From: Hyphomonadaceae bacterium
GTDB lineage: Bacteria > Pseudomonadota > Alphaproteobacteria > Caulobacterales > Aquidulcibacteraceae
Assembly: GCA_023384105.1 (NCBI GenBank)
Contig: JAHDXR010000003.1
Location: 248,001-312,000, forward strand
Direction: 5' to 3'
DNA length: 64,000 nt
Both the position numbers and the translations under genes were made by a program. Positions 29,182 through 37,016 of this stretch are shown piece after piece. The notes under the pieces are model-generated. The model ran no database searches, was not told the DNA's origin, and saw only the letters and a program-made list of their open reading frames with translations. Numbering within the stretch: the stretch's first letter is position 1; the number at the start of each line of letters is the position of its first letter.

Positions 29182-30222
29182 ATGGCCGATCGGGAAAGCC
29201 CTCCCGCGCTTTTGCGCGTTCTGAACGGAGAGAGGCTCGATCCGCCCCCGATCTGGATCATGCGTCAGGCCGGCCGGTATCTCCCGGAGTACCGGGAGCT
29301 GCGGAAACGGACGAAGAGCTTCCTCGACTTCTGCTACTCCCCTTCCCTGGCGACCGAAGCGGTGATGCAGCCGTTGCGGCGTTTCCCGCTCGATGCGGCG
29401 ATCCTGTTCTCGGACATTCTGGTCGTGCCGGACGCGCTGGGCCAGAAGGTCTGGTTCGTCGAAGGCGAAGGGCCGCGGCTTGAACCGCTGCTGCCGGAGA
29501 CGGCCTGGAAGCTGGGCGAGCCGGAGAAAGCGATCCAACGCCTTTCGCCGGTCTATGAAACGGTGGAGCGGATCAAGGCTCAACTCGAGCCCGGCATAGC
29601 GCTGATCGGCTTCGCCGGCGCGCCGTGGACGGTGGCGACCTACATGCTGCAGGGCCGCGGCGGCGATAAGGACGAAGCCCGCCGCGCCATTTATCAGCGT
29701 CCCCAGGAGATGGACGCGCTTCTCGCCGCTCTGGTGGAAACCACCGCGCAACATCTAGCCGCGCAAGTCAGGGCCGGCGCCGATTGCCTGCAGCTGTTCG
29801 AGAGCTGGGCCGAAGGCCTGCCACCGCAGGCGTTCCAGCGTGTCGTGATCCACCCGACGCGCAAGCTGGTGCGGCGCCTGCGCGAGCTTGGCGTTGGCGC
29901 GCCGATCATCGGTTTCCCGCGCGGCGCCGGCGCGCAGATCGCGGCTTACGCCAACGAAACGGGCGTCAACGCGCTGGGCGTGGATACGCAGACGCCCGCC
30001 CAGTTCGCTTACGACGTTGCGCCCGAGGGCATGCCTTTGCAGGGCAATCTCGATCCGCAAACCCTGGTCGTCGGCGGCGAAGCGCTGGAGCGCGCCGCGC
30101 GCGATGTGCTGATCGCCTTCAAGAGCGCGCCGCACATCTTCAATCTCGGCCACGGCATCACGCCGGACGCGACGCCGGAAAATGTGGCGCGGCTGGTCCA
30201 GGTCGTGAAAGGCGGCGTATGA
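29182..30222 (+). CDS. hemE: Uroporphyrinogen decarboxylase
   Basis: 346 residues. It converts uroporphyrinogen III to coproporphyrinogen III. The N-terminal signature WIMRQAGRYLPEYRE (25-39) holds the substrate-binding arginines, and GFAGAPWTVATYMLQG is the second signature. GFPRGAGAQ, GVDTQTP and the C-terminal FNLGHGITPDATPENV are also conserved. GGAAGGAAG precedes the ATG. The stop overlaps the hemH start (ATGA). Its place beside the origin matches Caulobacter. Confidence 0.98.
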   Translation: MADRESPPALLRVLNGERLDPPPIWIMRQAGRYLPEYRELRKRTKSFLDFCYSPSLATEAVMQPLRRFPLDAAILFSDILVVPDALGQKVWFVEGEGPRLEPLLPETAWKLGEPEKAIQRLSPVYETVERIKAQLEPGIALIGFAGAPWTVATYMLQGRGGDKDEARRAIYQRPQEMDALLAALVETTAQHLAAQVRAGADCLQLFESWAEGLPPQAFQRVVIHPTRKLVRRLRELGVGAPIIGFPRGAGAQIAAYANETGVNALGVDTQTPAQFAYDVAPEGMPLQGNLDPQTLVVGGEALERAARDVLIAFKSAPHIFNLGHGITPDATPENVARLVQVVKGGV

Positions 30223-31310
30223 GCGCCGTGCCTCAAGAGCAGGACCCTTTCCCGGCGCTCGATGGTCCGCACCTTCGCGTGATGACGTCGCGCCGCGTCG
30301 CCATCGTTCTGTTCAATCTCGGCGGGCCGGAATCGCAGGACTCGGTGCGTCCGTTCCTGTTCAACCTGTTCAACGACAAGGCCATCATCGGCGCGCCGCA
30401 GCCGTTGCGCTTCATGATCGCGCAGCTGATCTCGCGCACGCGCGAGAAACTGGCCAAGGCCAACTACGCCTTGATGGGCGGCGGTTCGCCTATTCTGCCG
30501 GAAACCGAAAAACAGGCGGCCGCTCTCGAAGCGGAGATTTCGAAGCGCGTCGGCAATGTGACTTTCAAGTGCTTCCCAGCGATGCGCTACTGGAAGCCGT
30601 TCGTGAGAGACGCCGCGCGCGCCGCGAAGGATTGGGGCGCAACCGACGCGATCCTGCTGCCACTCTATCCGCAGTACTCGTCGACAACCACCGCCTCGTC
30701 GCTGCGCGCCTGGGCTCGCGTCAGCGATCTCCCCGCCTCCACCATCTGCTGCTACCCGCGCGGCGGCGCCTTCGCGCAGGCCCATGCCGACGCCATTCTT
30801 GCGACTTGGCGCAACGCCGGCTCGCCCGCTCGCCCGCGCCTGCTGTTCTCCGCGCACGGCCTGCCGCAACGCGTGATCGACAGCGGCGACCCCTACCAGT
30901 GGCAGGTCGAGCAAAGCGTCGCCGCGACACGCCGGCTGCTGCCGCAGGATTGGGAGGTCCGCATCTGCTACCAGTCCCGCGTCGGCCCGCTGAAATGGAT
31001 CGGCCCCTCGACCGAGGAAGAAATCCACGCCGCCGGCAAGGACGGAGCGGGCGTGATCGTCTCCCCTATCGCCTTCGTCTCGGAGCACGTCGAAACCCTG
31101 GTCGAGCTCGACATTGAGTATGCTCAACTCGCCAAGCGGCTGGGTCTGCCATTTTATTTACGCGCCCCCGTCCCCGGCGCGGCGTCGCGCTTCATTGAAA
31201 CGCTTGCCGAATTGGCCGAGCGTGCGCTAACGGCGCCGGGGCGGACGCAGTCCGAGTCTGGGGGCAGGATCTGCCCGGCGCAGTGGGGCCTTTGCCCGCA
31301 AAGCAAGTGA
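30219..31310 (+). CDS. hemH: Ferrochelatase, probably [2Fe-2S] type
   Basis: 363 residues from the ATG overlapping the hemE stop. It inserts Fe(II) into protoporphyrin IX at the membrane face. Features include VLFNLGGPESQDSVRPFL, YPQYSSTTTAS, the conserved His in LLFSAHGLPQRVI, and the active-site region SPIAFVSEHVETLVELDIEY. The C-terminus ends CPAQWGLCPQSK: two late cysteines, together with internal ones, fit the [2Fe-2S] cluster known in Caulobacter ferrochelatase. An N-terminal extension of about 25 residues precedes the core. Confidence 0.96.
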   Translation: MSAVPQEQDPFPALDGPHLRVMTSRRVAIVLFNLGGPESQDSVRPFLFNLFNDKAIIGAPQPLRFMIAQLISRTREKLAKANYALMGGGSPILPETEKQAAALEAEISKRVGNVTFKCFPAMRYWKPFVRDAARAAKDWGATDAILLPLYPQYSSTTTASSLRAWARVSDLPASTICCYPRGGAFAQAHADAILATWRNAGSPARPRLLFSAHGLPQRVIDSGDPYQWQVEQSVAATRRLLPQDWEVRICYQSRVGPLKWIGPSTEEEIHAAGKDGAGVIVSPIAFVSEHVETLVELDIEYAQLAKRLGLPFYLRAPVPGAASRFIETLAELAERALTAPGRTQSESGGRICPAQWGLCPQSK

Positions 31311-31325
31311 GGGAGCCCCGGGGCG

Positions 31326-31796
31326 ATGGACCACGTAATCGGCTACGACCTCGCCCGGGGCCTGCACATCATCGCGGTCATCGCCTGGATCGCGGGCCTG
31401 CTGATGCTGCCGCGCTTCTACGCCTACATCACCGCCTCCGCGCCCGGCGGCGAGCTGGAGGCCGCCATGCTCAAAGCGGCGGGCAACCTGCGCATGATCA
31501 TCTTGGCGCCCAGCCTGGTGCTGGCCTGGGCCTTCGGCCTGTTCCTGTTCGCCACCTACATCACCGGCGACTGGAACCGCCCGATCCCCGAAGTGCTCGC
31601 CACCGTGCCGCACTGGTTCTGGGGCAAGCTGATCCTGGTCCTGGGCTTGAGCGGCTACCAGGGCTTCCTATCTGCAGAGGGCCGGCGGCTGACCAGGGGC
31701 GAGCGCCGGCACAGCGAGCGGTACTGGCGGCTGATGAGCGAAGTCCCTTTCCTGGTGGCCATCGCCGCTGTGCTGCTGGCGACGCTGGAGCCCTGA
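31326..31796 (+). CDS. hemJ: Protoporphyrinogen oxidase HemJ
   Basis: 156 residues with four membrane helices (about 10-32, 52-75, 92-110, 133-153). HemJ is the non-flavin protoporphyrinogen IX oxidase found in many alphaproteobacteria. The first helix carries the conserved His14 in ARGLHIIAVIAWIAGLLMLP, followed by RFYAY. A later helix contains the conserved LVLGLSGYQGFL, preceded by FWGKL. It lies 15 bases after hemH, completing a hemE-hemH-hemJ operon for the end of haem synthesis. Confidence 0.94.
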   Translation: MDHVIGYDLARGLHIIAVIAWIAGLLMLPRFYAYITASAPGGELEAAMLKAAGNLRMIILAPSLVLAWAFGLFLFATYITGDWNRPIPEVLATVPHWFWGKLILVLGLSGYQGFLSAEGRRLTRGERRHSERYWRLMSEVPFLVAIAAVLLATLEP

Positions 31797-31995
31797 ACTC
31801 CAAGGCAGCCTTAACGTCCGCTTGACGGGCTGGGCGCTATGTGGTGTCCATGCGGCTGACGCGCTTTCCCAGAGCGCGTGTGCGACGGCGGCGCCGCAAC
31901 CTTTCCCAACCGCCGACATTCACTCGATCTGACGGCCCCGCCCCAGCGCCTGCGCGCCGGAAGTCCGTCCAAAAACCATCCCTTCAGAGACATCC

Positions 31996-33288
31996 ATGAC
32001 CGAAACCCAAGCCCTCGAAGAGCTCACCTCGCTCACGCTGCAGGAGCTCAAGCGCAAGCCCGCCGCGGAACTGCTGGCGCTCGCAGAATCGCTCGAGATC
32101 GAGGGCGCCAACACGCTGCGCATGCAGGACATGCAGGCCGCGATCCTCAAGCACGTCGCCGAGCGCGGCGTGGAGATCGGCGGCTCGGGCGTGATCGAAA
32201 TTCTGCCGGACGGCTTCGGCTTCCTGCGTTCGCCGCAATCCAACTACCTGCCGGGCCCGGACGACATCTACGTCTCGCCGCAGCAGATCCGTAAGTTCGG
32301 CCTGCGCACCGGCGACACTGTCGAAGGCCAGATCAAGGCCCCGAAAGACGGCGAGCGCTACTTCGCCCTGGTGAAGGTGACCTCGATCAATTTCGAGGAC
32401 CCCGACCGCGTCCGCCACAAGGTCCATTTCGACAACTTGACGCCGCTCTACCCGACCGAGCGGCTGAAAATGGAAATCGACGATCCGACGCTGAAGGACA
32501 AAACCGGCCGCGTCATCGACATCGTCGCGCCGATCGGCAAGGGCCAGCGCTCGCTGATCGTGGCCCAGCCGCGCACCGGCAAGACCGTGATCATGCAGAA
32601 CATCGCCCGGGCGATCGAGGCGAACCACCCGGAAGTGTTCCTGATCGTGCTGCTGATCGACGAACGCCCCGAGGAAGTCACCGACATGCAGCGCTCGGTG
32701 AAGGGCGAGGTGATCTCCTCGACCTTCGACGAGCCGGCCACGCGCCACGTCGCGGTGGCGGAAATGGTGATCGAGAAAGCCAAGCGCCTGGCCGAGCATG
32801 GCAAGGACGTGGTGATCCTGCTCGACTCCATCACCCGCCTCGGCCGCGCCTACAACACGGTTGTGCCCTCTTCCGGCAAGGTGCTGACGGGCGGCGTCGA
32901 CGCCAATGCGCTGCAGCGGCCGAAGCGCTTCTTCGGCGCGGCGCGCAATCTCGAAGAAGGCGGCTCGCTCACCATCATCGCCACGGCGCTGATCGACACC
33001 GGCAGCCGCATGGACGAAGTCATCTTCGAAGAGTTCAAGGGCACGGGCAATTCAGAGCTTCAGCTCGACCGCAAGGTCGCCGACCGCCGCATCTTCCCGG
33101 CCATCGACATTCTCAAGTCGGGCACGCGCAAGGACGAGCTCATCACCCCCAAGGAGCACCTGCAAAAAACCTACGTGCTCCGCCGCATCCTCTCGCCCAT
33201 GGGCACGCAGGACGCGATCGAATTCCTGCTCGATAAGCTCAAGTCCTCGAAAAACAACGACGACTTCTTCCAGAGCATGAACACGTAA
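31996..33288 (+). CDS. rho: Transcription termination factor Rho
   Basis: 430 residues. The N-terminal helical part is followed by an RNA-binding cold-shock-like domain ([16 protein letters not shown], 65-80). Walker A is QPRTGKT (191-197) after APIGKGQR, the bicyclomycin/R-loop region [14 protein letters not shown] is intact, and [18 protein letters not shown] covers Walker B and the Q-loop. The 199-bp leader (31797-31995) contains no other gene. A long leader fits the known autoregulation of rho, but no specific element is recognised. The gene order hemJ-rho is conserved. Confidence 0.98.
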   Translation: MTETQALEELTSLTLQELKRKPAAELLALAESLEIEGANTLRMQDMQAAILKHVAERGVEIGGSGVIEILPDGFGFLRSPQSNYLPGPDDIYVSPQQIRKFGLRTGDTVEGQIKAPKDGERYFALVKVTSINFEDPDRVRHKVHFDNLTPLYPTERLKMEIDDPTLKDKTGRVIDIVAPIGKGQRSLIVAQPRTGKTVIMQNIARAIEANHPEVFLIVLLIDERPEEVTDMQRSVKGEVISSTFDEPATRHVAVAEMVIEKAKRLAEHGKDVVILLDSITRLGRAYNTVVPSSGKVLTGGVDANALQRPKRFFGAARNLEEGGSLTIIATALIDTGSRMDEVIFEEFKGTGNSELQLDRKVADRRIFPAIDILKSGTRKDELITPKEHLQKTYVLRRILSPMGTQDAIEFLLDKLKSSKNNDDFFQSMNT

Positions 33289-33311
33289 GGCGCCGTCGGC
33301 GCCTCCCGCAC

Positions 33312-33355
33312 CTCGTCATCCTGGGGCGTGCGCAGCACGAACCCAGGATGACGAG
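33312..33355. repeat. Inverted repeat downstream of rho
   Basis: CTCGTCATCCTGGG (33312-33325) is the exact reverse complement of CCCAGGATGACGAG (33342-33355), with 16 bases between. It begins 24 bases after the rho stop. The sequence resembles a dispersed palindromic repeat seen in many alphaproteobacteria. There is no T-tract, but a long stem could stop or pause RNA polymerase. Confidence 0.65.
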
Positions 33356-33399
33356 TGCTGCGGCCGGTGCTAATTCCTCTTCAAATTGAGGAGGCGCCC

Positions 33400-34005
33400 A
33401 TGCTCAAAATCTATCATGCGCAAGGCGCGCGCTCGCTGCGCGTGCTGTGGCTGTGCGAGGAAATGGGCGCGCCGTACGAGACGGCGGAGGCGTCCTTCTT
33501 CAAGCCAAGCGAGGAGTTCGCGCGCGCCAATCCGCTGCGCACGATCCCTGCTCTGGTCGACGGCGACGTGGCGATGATCGAGTCCGTCGCGATGATGATC
33601 TACATCATGAACAAGTACGGCCCGACCGATCTCGACGTGAAGCCGCACGAGCCAGGCTACGCCGATTACCTCCAGTATTTGCTGTTCGGCGAAGCCGGCA
33701 TCGCCGCCTACGGCAATCCGCTTGTGGCCACGCGTTTCCTGGCGCCCGACGAGCAGAAGCGGAACTGGACGGTCGAGCACCTCGAGAACGCAATCGTCAA
33801 GCGGCTGGAGTTCGTCTGCGACCGCCTGGGCGATAAGCAATACGTCGCCGCGAACCGCTTCACCGCTGCCGACATTTCCGTCGCCTACATCGTCAGCGCC
33901 GCGAAGTTCGCCGGCATCGAAGAAAAGATTCCAGCGCGCATGCGCGCTTACTCCGACAACCTAGCGCAACGCCCCGCCTTCCAGCGCGCCGCAGCGGTGA
34001 AATAA
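33400..34005 (+). CDS. Glutathione S-transferase family protein
   Basis: 201 residues from ATG 33400, preceded by GAGGAGG. The N-terminal thioredoxin-fold half is MLKIYHAQGARSLRVLWLCE with the G-site segment NPLRTIPALVDGDVAMIESVAMM (Pro-Ala-Leu and the acid-Ser pair). The all-helical C-terminal half contains NRFTAADISVAYIV, the conserved N-capping box and hydrophobic staple. The electrophilic substrate is unknown. The stop codon is the first base triplet of hairpin element F, shared with the convergent gene. Confidence 0.93.
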   Translation: MLKIYHAQGARSLRVLWLCEEMGAPYETAEASFFKPSEEFARANPLRTIPALVDGDVAMIESVAMMIYIMNKYGPTDLDVKPHEPGYADYLQYLLFGEAGIAAYGNPLVATRFLAPDEQKRNWTVEHLENAIVKRLEFVCDRLGDKQYVAANRFTAADISVAYIVSAAKFAGIEEKIPARMRAYSDNLAQRPAFQRAAAVK

Positions 34006-34041
34006 TATGGACCGCCGGCGGGACGCCGGCGGTCCATATTA
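34003..34041. repeat. Palindromic element copy F, compact hairpin bounded by two stop codons
   Basis: An 18-bp perfect stem (TAATATGGACCGCCGGCG and its complement) with a three-base loop (GGA). It consists of the element's terminal repeats without the core. The first three bases are the GST stop (TAA) and the last three (TTA) the stop of the convergent oxidoreductase, so the hairpin exactly fills the space between two genes. A bidirectional terminator is likely. Confidence 0.88.
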
Positions 34042-35007
34042 TGGCGTGAGCACCAAGCTTCCTGTCGTCTTGCGCGCTTCCAGATCCCGGTGCGCTTGCG
34101 CGGCATCCGCAAGCGCGTAGCGCTTGGGCGGCGCGATCTTCACCGCGCCGCGCTCGATCGCATCGAACAGGTCCGCGGCCGTTTCATCGAGCTGTTCGAC
34201 GGTCGCGGTGTAGTGAAACAGCGTCGGCCGCGTGAGAAACAGCGAGCCCTTCTGCGAAAGCGTGAGCGGATTGACGTCCGGCGGCGGGCCCGACGCATTG
34301 CCGTAGCTCACCATCATGCCGAGCGGGCGCAAGCTGTCGAGCGACGCCGCAAACGTGTCCTTGCCGACGCCGTCATACACGACGTGCGCGCCGACGCCGG
34401 TGATCTCACGCACGCGCAAGGCGATGTCCTCGCGCCCCTGCACGATCACATGATCGGCGCCCAGCGCACGCGCGATCTCCGCTTTCGCGTCGCCGCCGAC
34501 AACGGCGATGACCAGCGCGCCGAGATGCTTCGCCCACTGCACGGCGATCTGGCCGACGCCGCCGGCGGCCGCGTGGATGACGACGGCGTGGCGCTGTTCC
34601 ACGCGAAACGTCTTGCGCAGAAGATAACGCGCGGTCATGCCCCTGAGCGTCGCCGCGGCGGCGACATCGTACGGAATCGCCGCCGGCAATTTCACTGCGC
34701 GCGCTTCGTTGACGACGTGCGCTTCCGCGTATGCGCCGATCGGTCCGCTGCAATACGCGATGCGGTCGCCCGTTCTGAAGCGCGTGACGTTGGCGCCGAC
34801 CGCATCGACAACGCCGGCGGCTTCCAGGCCCAATCCGCTCGGCAGCGAAGTCTTGTACAACCCGCTGCGGTGATACGTGTCGATGAAGTTCACGCCGATC
34901 GCGTGATGGCGCACGCGCACCTCGTTGGCGCCGGGCTGCGGCTCGGGGACGTCGGCAAGCGCCATTGCGTCCGGCCCGCCGTTCTGCTCGATGCGTATCG
35001 CCTTCAT
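34039..35007 (-). CDS. Quinone oxidoreductase (zinc-independent MDR family)
   Basis: 322 residues, close to the E. coli QorA length. The GroES-like N-terminal half contains NGGPDAMALADVP, GVNFIDTYHRSGLY and PSGLGLEAAGVVDAVG. The NADPH-binding half has HAAAGGVGQIAVQWAKHLG (AxxGxxG-type loop), VVGGDAKAEIARALGADHVI, and a late DAAQAHRDLEARKTTGSLVL. No catalytic zinc ligands are seen. It probably reduces quinones or alpha,beta-unsaturated carbonyls. It ends in hairpin F. Confidence 0.94.
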   Translation of the reverse strand: MKAIRIEQNGGPDAMALADVPEPQPGANEVRVRHHAIGVNFIDTYHRSGLYKTSLPSGLGLEAAGVVDAVGANVTRFRTGDRIAYCSGPIGAYAEAHVVNEARAVKLPAAIPYDVAAAATLRGMTARYLLRKTFRVEQRHAVVIHAAAGGVGQIAVQWAKHLGALVIAVVGGDAKAEIARALGADHVIVQGREDIALRVREITGVGAHVVYDGVGKDTFAASLDSLRPLGMMVSYGNASGPPPDVNPLTLSQKGSLFLTRPTLFHYTATVEQLDETAADLFDAIERGAVKIAPPKRYALADAAQAHRDLEARKTTGSLVLTP

Positions 35008-35058
35008 CTCGCCGTCTCCGCGCTCACGCTGCAGATGTAGCCGCCGGCGCCCCGCGCG

Positions 35059-35958
35059 TCATCGGGCAGCCAGGCATTGCAGCGCGGCATAGCCCTCTTC
35101 GCCGTCGGCCGCATCGAGGTCGCGCACGGCTTCGGGTGCGTCGTCCACCGCCACGATCTGCGCGCGGGCGCGGATGGCGTTGGCGTAGTCGCGGCTGCCG
35201 CCGAACATGCCGAACCGCGCCTCCACGCCGCGCGCCGCCAGCGCCTCGACCAGCGCGGCGTCCGGCGCCTGCGTTCCCACCCAGGCGACGATGCGCCGGA
35301 GATCGACGCCGCGCCGCTCCAGCAGATCGAGTTCGCGCGGGCTGGAGATCGTGGTGTAGATCATCGCGTCCGGCGCCAGCCGCGCGAGCCGGGAGGCGGC
35401 GTCGATGCTGTAGGTGATGAACACGACCCGCCCCATCGCGCCGGCCTCCTCGACCTCGCGCACCACGTCCTCGAACGCCACGCTGCGCTTGATGTCGAGT
35501 TCGAGGATCGCGCGCCCGTTCGCCCAGTCGAGCGCCTGGCGCAAGGACGGCGGATGCTGGTCCAGCGTCGCGCCGCTTTCGTCCTGGAGCCGCAGCGCCT
35601 TAAACTCCGCCAGCGTCATCGCCGCGACCGCGCCGCGTCCGTCGGTCGTGCGCTCGACATCGTCGTCATGCATCAACACCAGCACGCCGTCGCGCGTGAC
35701 GCTGACGTCCACTTCGAGGAACGCGGGCGCATGGCCGATCGTGCGCCGGAAGGTCTCCACCGCGTTCTCGGCATAGCCAGGCGCGGGTCCGCCGCGGTGG
35801 GCGGAGACAGCGGTCTGCCCCCGCTCCCGCAGGCAGTCGAAGAACGCCGGCAGATCGGCGGGCGCCAGCGTCGCCGTCGGATTCGCACCGATGCTCTCCG
35901 GCGCCATATCCCCGCACGCCGCCAGCGCCAGCGCCGCAGCGGTCAGCGCGCGCCTCAC
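35059..35958 (-). CDS. Glycerophosphodiester phosphodiesterase family lipoprotein
   Basis: 299 residues. The short signal MRRALTAAALALAACG has a lipobox-like LAAC (Cys15). The GDPD TIM-barrel begins VSAHRGGPAPGYAENAVETF, with HRG and the EN pair as catalytic and metal residues; FLEVDVSVTRDGVLVLMHDDDVERTTDG carries the second metal ligand and the general acid His, and ILELDIKR a further ligand. It hydrolyses glycerophosphodiesters, or a related lipid headgroup, in the periplasm. The start overlaps the stop of the upstream hydrolase by four bases (ATGA). Confidence 0.92.
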   Translation of the reverse strand: MRRALTAAALALAACGDMAPESIGANPTATLAPADLPAFFDCLRERGQTAVSAHRGGPAPGYAENAVETFRRTIGHAPAFLEVDVSVTRDGVLVLMHDDDVERTTDGRGAVAAMTLAEFKALRLQDESGATLDQHPPSLRQALDWANGRAILELDIKRSVAFEDVVREVEEAGAMGRVVFITYSIDAASRLARLAPDAMIYTTISSPRELDLLERRGVDLRRIVAWVGTQAPDAALVEALAARGVEARFGMFGGSRDYANAIRARAQIVAVDDAPEAVRDLDAADGEEGYAALQCLAAR

Positions 35959-36644
35959 GCCAGGTGCTGCTTGAAGAACGCGATGGTGCGCGCGTCCGCC
36001 AGCTTGGTCGCATCCGCGTCGTAGTGCTTGCCGCCTTCGCGCGTGAACGCGTGATCCTGCTTGGCGTATTCATGGATCGTGACGAGCGGATTTCCCTTCA
36101 GCGTTTCGCGGATCGTGTTGAGCGCTTCGATCGGGATGAAGCTGTCCTTCATTGGGTTGTGCAGCAGCAGCGGCTTGCCGATGTTCTTCGCCTCGTCGAG
36201 CGCGGTATGGATGCCGCCGCCGTGATAGGCGACCGTCGCGTCCGTATCGGTCCGGCAGGCTGCCAGGAACGCGATATAGCCGCCCATGCAATAGCCCATG
36301 ACGCCGGCCTTGCTCGCGCCTTGCGCGCGCGCATGCGCCAGCGTCGCCGCCACGTCCTTGAGGGCCGCGTTCTTGTCGAGCTGGTTCATGTAGTCGATCG
36401 CTTCTTTCCACTCGGCATCGGTCTGGTCCGTGAGCTCGATGCCCGGCCTGATCCGCCAGAACAGGTCCGGCGCGATCGCCAGGAAGCCTTCGCGCGCCAG
36501 CCAATCGGCCTTGCCGCGCATCACCGCGTTGACGCCGAAAATCTCCTGGACGACGACGACCGCCGCTTTCGGCGTTCCGCTCGGCCGCGCCACGTAGGCC
36601 TTGAACCCGCCATCCGGCCCTTGAACCTGAACCCATTCGCTCAT
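35955..36644 (-). CDS. Dienelactone hydrolase family protein (cytoplasmic)
   Basis: 229 residues with no signal peptide. The alpha/beta-hydrolase motifs are VVVVQEIFGVNAVMR (oxyanion strand), the nucleophile Cys in VMGYCMGGY, an acid in the HNPMKDSFIP region, and His in KQDHAFTREGG, giving the Cys-Asp-His triad of the DLH family. It differs from the lipoprotein DLH at 8537-9415 by location and N-terminus. It is coupled to the GDPD gene downstream and divergent from the DUF6489 gene. The substrate is unknown. Confidence 0.92.
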   Translation of the reverse strand: MSEWVQVQGPDGGFKAYVARPSGTPKAAVVVVQEIFGVNAVMRGKADWLAREGFLAIAPDLFWRIRPGIELTDQTDAEWKEAIDYMNQLDKNAALKDVAATLAHARAQGASKAGVMGYCMGGYIAFLAACRTDTDATVAYHGGGIHTALDEAKNIGKPLLLHNPMKDSFIPIEALNTIRETLKGNPLVTIHEYAKQDHAFTREGGKHYDADATKLADARTIAFFKQHLA

Positions 36645-36726
36645 CGTCGTGCTCCCATCTCTGTCTCTGCACGTGCTGCCGCGTTATAGACGCGGCGAGC
36701 CTGCCAACGCGAAGGGATTTGAAGCC

Positions 36727-36987
36727 ATGAAGTTCACCGTCAACGTGGAATGCTCGCCGGAGGAAGCGCGTCGCTTCATGGGTCTGCCGGACGTCACCCC
36801 GATCAACGAGAAGCTGGTCGAGGAGATGGGCAAGCGCATGGAAGCCAATCTCAAGCTGATGAGCGGCGAGAGCCTGATGAGCTCCTGGATGAGCGTGGGC
36901 TCCCAGGCCCAGGACGCCTTCGTGAAGCTGATGACCTCGGGCGTGACCGCCGCGGCCGCCGCCAGCGCTCCACGTGAAAAGCCCTAA
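36727..36987 (+). CDS. DUF6489-like small protein
   Basis: 86 residues from ATG 36727. It begins MKFTVNVECSPEEARRFMGL followed by PDVTPINEKLVEEMGKRM, a pattern remembered from short alphaproteobacterial proteins annotated DUF6489, then a helical Met-rich stretch and an Ala-rich C-terminus. No signal or membrane segment is present. Similar proteins resemble phasin-like polypeptides, but no function is established. mnmE starts 21 bp after the stop, in the same direction, within a parS-like sequence. Confidence 0.72.
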   Translation: MKFTVNVECSPEEARRFMGLPDVTPINEKLVEEMGKRMEANLKLMSGESLMSSWMSVGSQAQDAFVKLMTSGVTAAAAASAPREKP

Positions 36988-37000
36988 TCGGCGCTTAGAT

Positions 37001-37016
37001 ATTTTCACATGAAACC
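37001..37016. promoter_or_regulatory. parS: parS-like site at the mnmE start
   Basis: The 14-base core at 37002-37015 (TTTTCACATGAAAC) matches GTTTCACGTGAAAC at 12 positions. The ATG of mnmE is inside it (37009-37011). A weaker CACGTGAAA-containing match lies just upstream (36966-36981, 11 of 16). ParB is encoded about 5.5 kb away. Confidence 0.4.
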
